Assembly (NCBI GenBank): GCA_947172415.1 | Contig: OX359189.1 | Location: 580,501 to 644,500 of the forward strand | Direction: 5' to 3' | Length of the DNA: 64,000 bases | Origin: Chondrosia reniformis | Lineage: Eukaryota; Porifera; Demospongiae; Chondrillida; Chondrillidae | Shown here: piece by piece, positions 46,668 through 58,975 of the stretch | Layout: every line of letters starts with the position of its first letter | How positions within the stretch are numbered: the first letter of the stretch is position 1 | Made by a program: the position numbers and the translations under genes | The notes under the pieces: model-generated | What the model saw: the letters and a program-made list of their open reading frames with translations, nothing else | Databases searched by the model: none | Told to the model about the DNA's origin: nothing

Positions 46668-49600
46668 TCAGTCTTTTTTCCGATTGACAGGAGGTGTGGT
46701 AGGAGGCGTGGTAGTACTTAGTAGAGGCTGTTTGATTTTGGCTGAGAAGAAACAACAGAACAAATCATCACTAAAGGTCTAGGAGATATGTTGCTCTAAG
46801 CAAGCTTACGTCTTTTCGGTTTGTCTGCTTCTATTGGAACCGATGATGTCCTCTGTATCTTGTTTACACTATTTTGGATGGCTGAGCCATTTGCTGATGG
46901 TTGTAGTTCCAAGTGAGGAGGTGATTGAGGCGGTGGAGGTGAGTCTGAGGAAGAGAAAGGACAGGACAGGTGAAATATTAATAAATATAAACAGGAAACA
47001 GGAAATTACACAGGAAACCCAGAAGCCACTTTTATAGGAACAACACATGACAGGAAGCCATTAACACAGGAAGAAGACAGAACAGGAAGTAACAGTTAAT
47101 CTTAAGGAATCAGGTTGCCTAGCAAAGGATTACCGCTTACCACTTGTTGGCGGTGATCCAAGGAGATTGTTAGCCGATGCTCGTCTCACTGTGGGAACAC
47201 TGCCACTACTAGTAGATGCAAAATGATGAGATGTCCGTTTAGAGGATGGGCTTTGCCCACTAGTTGCTGTCAATTTTGATTTCTTTACATCTATAGGAAA
47301 AGATTTAACGCTTTGTTCTTCAGATTAAACCTGAAATTGGTACACTAAAGAGTGACCATTTTGCAGATAAAACATACTTGTGTCTTCGTCACATCTCAGT
47401 CTAATGTCTCTAATGAGCTCGAGGTTCTTTACATCTTGTACCACATATGGCTCGTTCAGGTAAGCTTGGACTCGCTTTCTCATTAGTAGCTGAGGATGTT
47501 GAGGAGAAAGTACGTTTGACAGTACAGTAAAACACCCAAAGCAGTCTGAACCTACTTGTTCGTAGAGCTTGTTGAGGTTGAGGCTCTGGGTAATCCTCAA
47601 CCCTTTAGCTCTGCCGATGGACATTGCTCTTGAACCTTTGCTAATTGTCATTGAAGTGTAACTGGGACTGGGAGGCTAATTAAAAAAAATGGCAGACATT
47701 TGGGACTGGGAGGCTAATTAAAAGAAAAAATCTTCAAAGATTAAGAAGCTCCAAACCTCTAGTACTTTATTGCAGTAATTTTTGGCCAATCTTATCTCCT
47801 TTGCCAGTAATCGAAGTTTTTCAAAATTAATGAGTCCATTTTCCTTAGATTTCAAGCCTTCGTGATAGAATGTTAAATCTTTCATTATCAGTGGAAAAAG
47901 AGGAATCAGTGGTGAAGTACTGGCTTTTAACATTGAGCGATATTTTGCCATATTCCGAGATGGATCAAAAAAGTGTTCAATATCCTTTATGAAAGGAAAA
48001 TATTAAAGCATAGGTTAATGTTATTTTGAGAAATATGTAAAGAAATGAGACAGCAACTATAAATAAAGTTAGACAAACTTCTTTAAGCTTTTTGTGCCTC
48101 GTGGGTACCCGTTCCCAAGTTAGTCGCAAGTCTTGTACAACTGATCCATTCAAACCACTACATGATCACATGATAGTCACATGATAGTCACAAGGTAGTC
48201 ACATGATTACCACACACACACTCATCATACCTCATGATGGCAAAAGCACTATTATAATTCCCAGTTTCTTTACAGAATCCTACAGAAAGAAAGAAATATA
48301 ATCACCTAATGAATGCTGTTAAGTGAACCAACATGAGAGCGTACATACTTGCAATCTTTATCATCTTCTTAATAATTTTTATTCTTCTTTCCATATTAGG
48401 CTCAGAGACGACAGTTGTTTGAACCCAAAACGGCTCCAAGCTGGTCATCTAGGGACAGACAAAGTAGCTCAAGTTTATTGTAGAGTCCAACCTCAGGAAT
48501 GGGGAATGCTCACCGTTTGAAATCGCTCCAAGCTGTCAGTCGGCAGAATGGCTTGCAACTTGAAGAGGACACTAATAAACTCAGTGGGATCAATGGCTGC
48601 ATATACCTCAGATTGCTAAAGGAGGGAGGAAGAGAAATCCATATAATTAAAGTAATGTTAATAAGGTGAAACTATAGCTTTCCATAACTCTTATGCAATA
48701 GCGGACTAGTATTATGCAACAGTGGACTAGTATTATGCAACAGTGGACTAGTCTTTTGTAGCAAAGCTTTCTTTGACAAGACTATGTTACCTTCTTTGTC
48801 ATTTCATGAGCTAGTTCAGCTGAATCTAGTGTTAGGATGTCTCGATGGAGTTTACTCTCCTTTATCATCTGAGCAGCCACATCTCCTTGAATGAGTGACT
48901 CCAGGTAAGACATAGGTCGCAAGTATAACCTATATGTAAGTGAAGTAGTTGTCGTTCAACAGAATTTGGTTAATAATGCACGAACCTAACAGTGAATAGA
49001 TACTAACAGAAATTGATGAAGTATGTACGTACGTATGTGTGTACATGTACATTGAAGATAACCTTAGATGGGTAGAACTTAACCTTCATTATCCCAGGTA
49101 AACCACGCCCACTTTCCTACTACATAAGTCCTGCTCACAATCTCACCCAGGACACACCCACTATCTCTCCCAGGCCACACCCACTATCCCTCCCAGGCCA
49201 CACCCACTATCTCTCCCAGGCCACACCCATATTTCTTATATTTGTACAGGTTGGTACAGTTGCGAGATTGGTTAGAGTTACGTACCTGCTGTCCAGACCG
49301 GCAAAGTTGAACAAATCTGATGTGTTGAAACCAACTACAGAGTTTTTGATTGGTGCATCCTTCCCTTGAACAGTTACCATGGAGATGACATATTCCCTAT
49401 ATAATAACAGAGAACGAGAGCTCTTTAGACACTGAACTGAGGGGACCTAAACATGAATTACTTTGGGTTGTCACTCTCCGGATAAAATTCTGGTACTGCC
49501 TGTTCTATTAACTCTTTGACAGTGGTTTTCTGTAGCAAAGAGGTGGTAGGTACGTAGTGTAGATAGGTACAACTCACTGGAGCACGAAATGCTATTCCAC

Positions 49601-52600
49601 AACAACACTGAACTGACCTCCGTAATGCCAAATAGTTTATAGCTGTGGTCGGCACAATACACCTTGATAACCAGATAAATGGGAGCACTCCCATTAGATG
49701 AAGTGACAAAATTGACATTGCTTGCTGATGAGGATCTGTTTAGCTTCTTTTCAGATTTCCCTCCATCTGTATTGCCTTGGTTACCAAAGATCTCTGATGC
49801 CAGTGGCTGACTGCCTGCTCTCCTGCAGTAGAAGTGAGGATGTGTGGATGGGAGGATATGTGGATGGGAGGATGTGCGGATGGGAGGATGTGTGGATGGG
49901 AGGATGTGTGGATGGGAGGATGGCAGTACTTTGCTCTTTTCTTTGGCCTCGGTAGAGTTCCTAGTTTAGTCTTCAGTTTCCCAAATTGTCTCTGCAAATG
50001 AAACAACATTCACAAGTAGTAGCAGATCAGGTACACTCAGCCGGACCACTAAACCTGTACCTTCATGGTGTCTGTTAAATTAGGCTGCATTTTAGTAGTA
50101 GAGGCTGGGACAGAGGGAGTTCCCCCAATGGACTTCCTTTTTTCCAACCTCTCAGTGGGAATGGAGGTAGCAACTGGAGGTAACTTTGGACTTGTTTGTG
50201 CTCGTGGGCGTAGCTATAAGAAACAAGGTAACAGTTAGAAGCACATAACCACATCACAAGTGTCAGTCAATGCACACTGTACCTCAGCCTTGGGGGTTAT
50301 AAGAAACCTTCTATATTCTACATATCCGAAGTGAGAGACGTATTATGTGAATGCCAAAAGGAGTAAATTACTAATGTCATAATTGATACACATACGTACG
50401 TATCATCATAAGTGGTAGAGTGGAAAAAGAAGAAAAATTGGTATGAAAAACATTTCCTCATCCAAAGCTCTATAGATGTTCCCTACTGAATTCTAGGAAC
50501 AAGGCACTTGTGTCTATTCTATTTATATTTCCTAGCCTCATGTTCATTGTTATGCTAGTCACATCATATACACAATCTATATATACGTACACACACATAG
50601 GTTTGCATATCAACATATACAGAGAGTTCATTTCTGAATCGTCACTAACCTGGAATGTTACTTCTGACTTTGATTTTCAATTTGTAAGTGTTTTTGAGCG
50701 CTTTCTTCATGTTCTCCAGGTCATTGTAGCGTGTCTCCTTCTCATTAACAGACAGCAGCTGTAGAAATATACACAATACATGTAGCATGAGATTACTGAA
50801 TGCTCATTTACTAAACAAATGGTCACTTAATCTGACGAAATCATACCCTATTCTTATGCAATCATTAGACTAGGTCATGGGTGAAGAGTGAATTTCCAAA
50901 AACAGCTGCCTGACCCAGTGGAGATAGCCTTAAGAAGAAATGGATCCTTATCTAATGCTCTTACTTTAAAAGTCTTAGAGTGTTTAATTAAGGAAGACAA
51001 ATATTCATTTAATGGTTTAGCTTAATTATATTCATAGGTGATTAAAAATGGCTGATATTTGAGGGAGGATATAGGATACATGTACATACATATAAGAGAT
51101 TTGTTTTAATATTTCTTTTAATATAAGTCATACCTGATCTCCCACTCGCAAGCTCCTCTCTAAAGCCTGACTGTCCTCCTCGACTGACGTAACAAAGATC
51201 ATTTCTCCTCTAAGACCATAGCCATCAATTTCAAATCCTAAGGAAGATTTGCCTCCAGTGTTTGGTTCTCTTTCCTGAAAATGAGATCAGTCCAATATGA
51301 TAAGACAGTCTTCACAACATTCAAATTACCAACAATTTCAATTATTCTTGTTCTTCCTAATTCTCTCCTAAATTTTTCAATCAACCTGCTGGCTTCAAGA
51401 ATATTCTACAATGATTAATAAATAAAACAGCAGGCATCTTACATATCTACAAATCATTGACTAATTGAATGTCATATACGTATATTGCATCATCATTGCT
51501 TCGAATTGCATAATACGCCTGAACTTACAATGATGGCAAAACCACACAAAATGGCTGCCAATTCTCTCACCTCTTCCTTGTGGTACTCCTCAAACTGGTC
51601 CAGGAAACGTGTCATTGCTTCCTCTCCTGTGTCAAAGTCCCCAAAATGAGTACCAATCCAATGAAGCAGAATGTGAGTCACCTACACACGTACACACGTA
51701 CACACGTACACACTCAACATTCATCATTTACAATATACACACAGAAACATCTTTGGAAAGGGTGAGTCACTGAAGAAGACCCCCAGGGTCGAAACGTCTG
51801 ACAGAAAGAAGAATCTAAAAACTGCGTCTCTAGACACTCCCAAAGTCGAAAGATGACCCTTTCCAAAGATAAGTTCGACGCAGTTAGAAGAAATCCTTAC
51901 TCTATTACACAGAAACATGTCCCGATGTACATATATATAGAGTACTACACACAAATAATTAGCATACGTAGCACTATGTATGTACATTTGCAGCATCTGG
52001 TTACTGCAGATAACCACACATACTCATCTACTTTAGAGACGACTTACTCTACTTCGAAGGGCTACTCGTTCATTCCAAGCTTTTAATAGCTTTTCAATGA
52101 TTGGTTCTGAAGACTTTAGAAAGGTTCGATAGGTCAGTAGAAAGTCGATATGATAGTTGTCGTCCACAGTCTCCTCCATCAGATGGTCCAATAACCGATC
52201 TGGAGTCGCCTAAGAAAACAGTTCAGTAATATTGGAGATACGTACAACAGACAGGGTTTCTATTGAGGGGGGCAGAGGGGGATTTCCCCTTGAAAATATT
52301 ACCTCCCTTGAAGATAATCAAGCTGCTAACTTCTAATTTAATGGCACACAAAATAAAATTAGGTAGTCCCTTAGCAGTTTACTACACTGTGGAGCTCCCA
52401 ACCGCTTATGATACTTCTAAAGAAACCTGTCAGAGGAGACTGTATGAATGGCATACGTACTTCTACCACAAAGTAGCCTTCTCTCTTGAGTGATCGTGCC
52501 TCTGTTTGTCTCTTCTCCATAGTCATTTCAAGATCACCTGTAACCTCGTTGTAAATCTTCTTCATGTTCTCTTCCCCTTCAGTCAGAATGCGACTAAAGT

Positions 52601-55600
52601 CCTCCAGGAGTGCATAAGCGTACTGTACATGTCAGAGAGAAGGAGAGTGCTACTTAAGTATGTATCTTCCTTTAACATACTCTCAAAGTGATAACAAAAC
52701 CACAAGTATTCATTACTAAACTTTAAAAGGGAAAACATGAAAGTAAGAGTCACTGGGAGTGAACTCAGGAGAGTAACTTTCAGCCATTGATTGTTACCAT
52801 GGAAACATACACTTCTCCTCAATAGAAATGCAATACAAACCTGGCATTCCTTTGATGCTACAATGAGTCCACTCTGATGGTAGGTACGCAAGTTCTGTGT
52901 TATCCCGAAACAGTCACCAACGTGGTAGACCCTTTGAACTGTGCTTGCCCTCTTCCAACTCATCTCTCCGTTCAGGACTATGTACCACTTGTCTACGCTC
53001 TCACAGTCTCCAATGATCACTGTGTCTTCTTGCTCGACAGGCTCTTGTAATTGTAGACACTGCAGTAATCCTCTTTTCATATTTGGTGTGAAGGTAGAGA
53101 GGGCCGGTAATATGCTGGCAAATTCCTGATTTTTATCTGTAACAAGATATAAAGTGTACAGTCAAATATCTATGTATGCACATCCCTTTATATCCTCCAT
53201 ATTTCACTTACCGAAGCGTCAGATAAATATCTCAAGAAACAATGAAGAATGACTTACCAATATCTTCTTCTGTTCTTGTGTGCGGGTCCTTTGAAAGCAT
53301 ATCAATGAAATAATCTAAAGCACTTATGGTTGCCTGCAGAAGTTGATATAAGGCAATATAAAAATCAGCATTTTGAAAATAATATATATTTCAGAAATTA
53401 CACAATTAAAACTATACATATTAAGATGATGGAGAAACCATTTTATAGTCCTTATGCATACATATGTACGTATGTACTTATACTAGAAACAGCCGTTCAC
53501 CACAAACTCACATCTTCAGATAACTCTGACTCGTCATCATCTGAATCAACTGCAACACAGAATACACAAATGTAATCAGTTACCTCATGAACCAAACACA
53601 CATACATACATACATACATACATACACACATACATTCGTACATACATACGTACGTACGTACATTTACACACAAATACATATACATAAATTGCAGAAATTT
53701 TACTTACAACATCAGCCAAGCAGTGTAACATATTATTGTTCACTCATATGCATATACTGACATATATACTTGAATATAGTGTTTGCTACTATAAAGATAA
53801 AGGTTATTACCATGACTTTCTGATAGTGTGGTATCGTCGTCATAGAGACTACTAGCTCTGGCCTTCAACCATGAGTTCCCTAATGGAGAAGGTCCTCTAT
53901 CCATGACAGAGTTTTGGTATGCCTTATTCAAGCTTTCAGAAGACAGTGTTCTTGCTGAGAGCTGTGTTAGGTAGATGTTTGAGTGAGCTCTCTGCTCTTC
54001 TAATCAGAAAGAAAGAAGAGGAAATACAATAGTAGTTAATACATACGTACACACACCCACTCACACCCACATACATATACATACTCACTCACATACTCAC
54101 TCTCACACTCACACACTCACACTCATACTCACACACACACTCACACACATACACTGTATCTCACCTTCGTCCTCCTTTTTAATAGAATCTGGTATAGAAG
54201 GATCTGAGAATGGTCTGGGTACAGGCCTAGTCTCTGGCTCTCGGTCGCAGAGAATATCTTCAGAGTTGACACTATCTGGTATGGAGTCCGTACTCCGCCT
54301 CCTTAGAGAGTCTGGAGAGGGTTGACCATCAATCTGTCCGTCCAAGCTCTCCCCATCCGAGGGAATGATGACTGGTGGAAGGTCTTCTTCTATCCCATCA
54401 AACGGAATCTACAGACCATGTGTACATGTAGCAGTCTGGCTAGGTGAGACTAGCTTGTGTGTACATGTAGCAGTCTGGCTAGGTGAGACTAGCTTGTGTG
54501 TACATGTAGCAGTCTGGCTAGGTGAGACTAGCTTGTGTGTACATGTAGCAGTCTGGCTAGGTGAGACTAGCTTGTGTGTACATGTAGCAGTCTGGCTAGG
54601 TGAGACTAGCTTGTGTGTACATGTAGCAGTCTGGCTAGGTGAGACTAGCTTGTGTGTACATGTAGCAGTCTGGCTAGGTGAGACTAGCTTGTGTGTACAT
54701 GTAGCAGTCTGGCTAGGTGAGACTAGCTTGTGTGTACATGTAGCAGTCTGGCTAGGTGAGACTAGCTTGTGTGTACATGTAGCAGTCTGGCTAGGTGAGA
54801 CTAGCTTGTGTGTACATGTAGCAGTCTGGCTAGGTGAGACTAGCTTGTGTGTACATGTAGGTATACAAATTTGGTGGAGAAATATTCACATGTCGTATGT
54901 ACTGTACGCATGTAGGGCAATTGCAGGAGAGAGTCAATTATCCTAACATGTTGATTAACTGAATAGCATCTATCATTGCGCAATCACCACAGTCACTATG
55001 GGCACCATTGTGTTAGTCAATGGACTTCTCTTCAGACAGCAATTACTGCTTTAGAACAGGATTTGGGTCAACTGATTAATTTAGTAATCTGTTGATAAAA
55101 CCCAATGGTATTCATTGATTAGCACATTAACATAACCTTGCAGACTAGAAGACCCACCAGTGTTAGTGACTGTAATCAAATATAAAATCTATATAATTGT
55201 TGAAAGTTATGAAACTCACTTTCAGGAGTTCTGTTGCTTCTAAGACTAAACATTCACCACTTCTCCTCATACATTCAGCATCTTCATGTCCAACCCTAGC
55301 ATTGTGCAACACAGAGAAATACATACATGCATACTTTCTTTAAAGCTCTCTCCAGGTTTAGTTCCCCTATAGGCTTTTTTTACAGAATAAGCATAGCATG
55401 TAGGAAAATGGTATATTAGATTTTTCATACATACATACATACGTACATACATACAATGGCTACTATATATTCAAATTAAATGGTTCACTTCACAGACAAA
55501 CTCACCTTTCTCCAGGTGGAAAGAATCTTCCTCCAATCATTACACTACCTGTGAGAACGTAGTACCAGCATGTAGCAAGGTCACTGTACCTGAAGCAGAG

Positions 55601-58600
55601 AAAGAGATTGATTCTACAACATGTCCAGCGACATTCTGCATCGCTGTTTAGTTTATGTGAGGTGGAAATACACAGTTAGTACAAATGTACTAGAACAATA
55701 GGAACAGCCACACAACACTGCCTTTGATGTCCATCTCAAGTTCAGCTGTCGCTACTCAAGAGTACATCCCACATCTGTATGAGCCATTCCATTTACATTA
55801 TGGAGCTAATACTTTAGCTAGTTTAGCCATCTGTCTGGCTAAATGGTTGAAATTCCAAGGGGCTGATCATCTTTATAGAACACACACATACGAATGTGCA
55901 ATGTTATTGAGTTGCGTTTGTTATTGAAGCAGCTGTGGTATTGGCTACTCCAATCAGGTACATTATGGAATATTGGAAACTTGAATCACAGTATTTTCAT
56001 GTTGTTCAGTAATTTAAATTAATTCAGAAGACATATAATATGGCTGCCACCACCTCAAGTGAGGTCTGGCCTTGCCAGACTAGTAACTCACCTAAATAGC
56101 ACTAGATCTCTCTCGTAATATTCATAGGACATTCTTTTGACTTCATCACTATGGTAACGAGAGAAAATGAACTGCATAATGTACCTATCTGATGAAGGCA
56201 GATTCCTAACACAGGTAACAGAATTAGTAAACTGTATTCAGGTTACAGGTCTCTTTTTGGTTAAATGAGCAAGTAGAATCTCATGAATCTTCATAGTTTT
56301 GTGTGTAAAGGTGCCTTTGCAGTGGGAAATAGTGGTTCAGCTACATATGTATGTACTTTACATATGTAGGGAACCAGTGAAGTTCTTCATATATACGTAG
56401 GAAGGTATAACTTACACACACAGGTATACTGCCTACCTCAGCCTGCCATCTGTCTTATCCTGGAATTCAGGCAGTTTTCTTAAAACATGATATATGTACT
56501 CCTCATCCTACATTAATACAATTCATATGGCATATAAATGTAAACTAAAGCACTTGAATTTCATACAAGGGCTTGGAGAAGAAGTTAAGAAGCAAAGATG
56601 AAGGGTGGAATTCCCAGAAACAGCTGTCTGGCCCAGTGATGAAGAATAATAATAAAAGGATGGCCCAGGAGAGAAGAAGAAAAAAGAACAGTTATCCTCA
56701 TCCAAGGCTCTATAGGTTTTCCCAAAACAGTAATTCAAGGAATACATTCTATTCAAAGTACATTTCCTTAGACTAATATTGATGTCAACTAAAACGTTCA
56801 AAACTATACATACAGATATTATGGGATGGAGATCACTACGAAATGTCATAATATGTATTTTTTTATTTACAAGTAGCAATTACTAAAACACAATTTCCTC
56901 TCACAGCTAGCCCTTTATATCCAAGATGGCTACAGCTGGGACTCTGAAGGGACTGGCACTGAATGGTCAGGGCTGCATAGAGGGGATCCCCTAGGATTGA
57001 TTTTGTCCCCTCCCTAGACTTTTGGGAACCCCCTAAACTGCTTTAACACCCTCATACCATTGCCCCCGCTAAATTTTGAATATTTTCATTTTGCCCCCTC
57101 TGGCCCCAAGTTCTGCATACAACCCTGATGGTGGTTGTCAAGTGTTTTACATAAACTGGAATGTGTAGACTAAAAAAGAGTGAGGTTTTAAGTGAAAATG
57201 TTCACCAGATCTTGTCACCAAATTTATTAGTACTTACAATAGCTATCTTGTAGACTAGTAAAATGTACCATCCGCTGATGCTATAATTATAAATACTTTT
57301 GGCTATAATGACTTGATACGTACATCTACTTATCAGTAATTTGACAGATATAAATTCACAATCTCTCCCCAAATAATCAAATATGATGTCACCATGGCAA
57401 CCAACTAAATCCTACCAATGTAGTTGTTCTTTATAATGGAGTATTGACAAAGTGAACTAGTATGGTTTTAATTACTAAACATTTTCACTTTCAAAGCTTC
57501 CAAAAGGTTTCTATCTGATGGTACTTTAGAATTCAGGGAGGGTCAGTGTGGACATTGGTTTGTACTGTCAGTCAAGCAGCCGTCATTAATATTTAATAGT
57601 CAACCATAAATACTGCCTGTATTGCCTGCCTACATACGTTCAAGGACTCACAAAAGATCAAGAAGTAGACACAAAGATTCCCTGGGTCACTGATGAAGGG
57701 TGGAATTCCCAGAAACAGCTGACTAGCCCAGTGGAGAAGAAGAAGGAGAAAACTCTTGTACCCTCATCCAAATCTCTCACTAGGTTTAGTTCCCTATAGA
57801 CCTTTACTCTAAAGTAGATGTAGCATGTAAGAAAAATGGTGTATTGTATTATTCATGTAACTGCGTATCTCTTAGTTAAGCTGCAGCTGTCGTTCATTGA
57901 AACCACCCACTCAGTCTGTTTTAAGACCCCGAGACCTTAAATACAGACCATTTTCATCTCCTCCCTTACAATCCATTAACTTGAATCATATATATACATC
58001 TTGATAGTAAACAATTATATGTTTAAAATACAAGTTGACCATTCCTCTCTACAGTGTCAAAATATGTCTGGTAAAGGTAAAACAATTGGTAGTCATGGCA
58101 ACATTGTATGGTGTGTAAAAGTCTATCTTTAGTAAAAAGGATATATAAGCGCAATACATCAGAAAGTGTCCATATATGTATATACGTACGTATACAGACT
58201 ACACATTTACATACGTATCACAGAAATGCACTCCATGCCCAAATATAGCCTAAAGAGATCACTGTTATCCCAATGTGGTCAATATATGAATTCCTGACAT
58301 ATTCTACACTCTCAGGAATTCAGCTATGTAAACTGGATGTTCCACTTAGCAACCGCACACATCAACCTATACAGTACCACATGTCACAACAAGGTCAACT
58401 CGACTAGAATGTAGAGAGCAATGATAAGTATGCATGTACATACATATGTAAGTACATATGCTACTAATTGACAGATTTATTGCTACAAATATCCTCATGA
58501 GTATGTATCTAGAAAAATGATTATCTTTGAGCACCAACTACACTACTCAATACAGAAATTGAACATTTTGACCTTTACGCTTTCATCGGTGTTAATAGGT

Positions 58601-58975
58601 TCAATTTCTGTACCTAGTAGTGTGGCTGGTGCTCAAATATAATACTAAGTATGAATGCAACATAACCATTACCATTTACATACATTTACATATATCTATA
58701 TACGTACATACGTATGTCATAGGCTTAATATGTAAGATACAAATATATACGTACATATTATGATGCCAGTACAGTTCTACTGTGACGTGTTATACTTCCT
58801 CATTTACGTATCTGTTTAGACATTGATACATATGTTCATAACATGGACAAGTTCTTTGGTCAGTTTGACAGACAAGTGTTCTACACTAACAAACGTTATG
58901 AGTGATATGTTGACTCACTCCAGTGGACTTGATTGCCTTGATGAAGCGCGGAGTGAAGAGGCTGTTTCCCTCCAT
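46668..58975 (-). CDS. RAPGEF2/RAPGEF6-type Rap guanine nucleotide exchange factor (PDZ-GEF)
   Basis: Activates Rap GTPases in adhesion and polarity signalling. 32 coding exons (minus): 58975-58919, 56507-56437, 56148-56092, 55589-55506, 55295-55220, 54408-54165, 53999-53811, 53549-53512, 53333-53258, 53136-52841, 52622-52467, 52209-52048, 51681-51571, 51274-51134, 50758-50650, 50317-50283, 50213-50061, 49991-49930, 49822-49618, 49529-49462, 49396-49286, 48929-48791, 48615-48514, 48448-48349, 48279-48231, 48157-48079, 47984-47757, 47675-47556, 47489-47378, 47290-47141, 46944-46810, 46741-46668. All phases fit; 1262 aa. Order: N-terminal cNMP-like fold ([26 protein letters not shown]), acidic [12 protein letters not shown], second cNMP-like fold ([13 protein letters not shown]), RasGEF-N ([26 protein letters not shown]), PDZ ([15 protein letters not shown]), RA domain ([14 protein letters not shown]), CDC25 catalytic core ([59 protein letters not shown]), Pro/Ser-rich tail. 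This order is unique to RAPGEF2/6. Confidence 0.94.
49140..49228 (+). repeat. 23-bp minisatellite, about 4 copies
   Basis: Unit CCAGGCCACACCCACTATCT plus CTC, in a RAPGEF intron (49287... region to 48930). Confidence 0.88.
49836..49922 (+). repeat. 16-bp minisatellite, about 5.5 copies
   Basis: Unit TGTGGATGGGAGGATG fills most of the 107-bp RAPGEF intron between exons 49991-49930 and 49822-49618. Confidence 0.93.
51749..51870. mobile_element. Small palindromic-ended MITE-like element (122 bp)
   Basis: Perfect 15-bp inverted ends ATCTTTGGAAAGGGT / ACCCTTTCCAAAGAT. The interior holds GGGTCGAAACGTCTGAC. No certain target duplication. In a RAPGEF intron. Confidence 0.6.
54413..54858 (+). repeat. 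39-bp minisatellite, about 11.5 copies
   Basis: Perfect copies beginning GTGTGTACATGTAGCAGTCT, directly next to the acceptor of the RAPGEF exon 54408-54165. The unit is a multiple of 3 and creates a false 193-codon ORF. Confidence 0.97.
56586..56722 (+). repeat. Dispersed repeat family copy
   Basis: GATGAAGGGTGGAATTCCCA, GAAACAGCTGTCTGGCCCAG and CTCATCCAAGGCTCTATAGG in order, in the first long RAPGEF intron. Confidence 0.75.
56968..57127. mobile_element. MITE-like element (160 bp), CAGGG ends
   Basis: Inverted ends CAGGGCTGCAT / ATACAACCCTG, with ATGGT directly repeated on both flanks. The interior is C-rich. Superfamily uncertain. In the first long RAPGEF intron. Confidence 0.45.
57677..57778 (+). 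repeat. Dispersed repeat family copy
   Basis: GGGTCACTGATGAAGGGTGG, CCCAGAAACAGCTGACTAGC and CCTCATCCAAATCTCT in order, in the first long RAPGEF intron. Confidence 0.75.

Noticed and set aside
54365-54946. 193-codon frame with a 13-residue repeat
   Set aside because: The 39-bp intronic minisatellite read in frame; the true exon is on the other strand.
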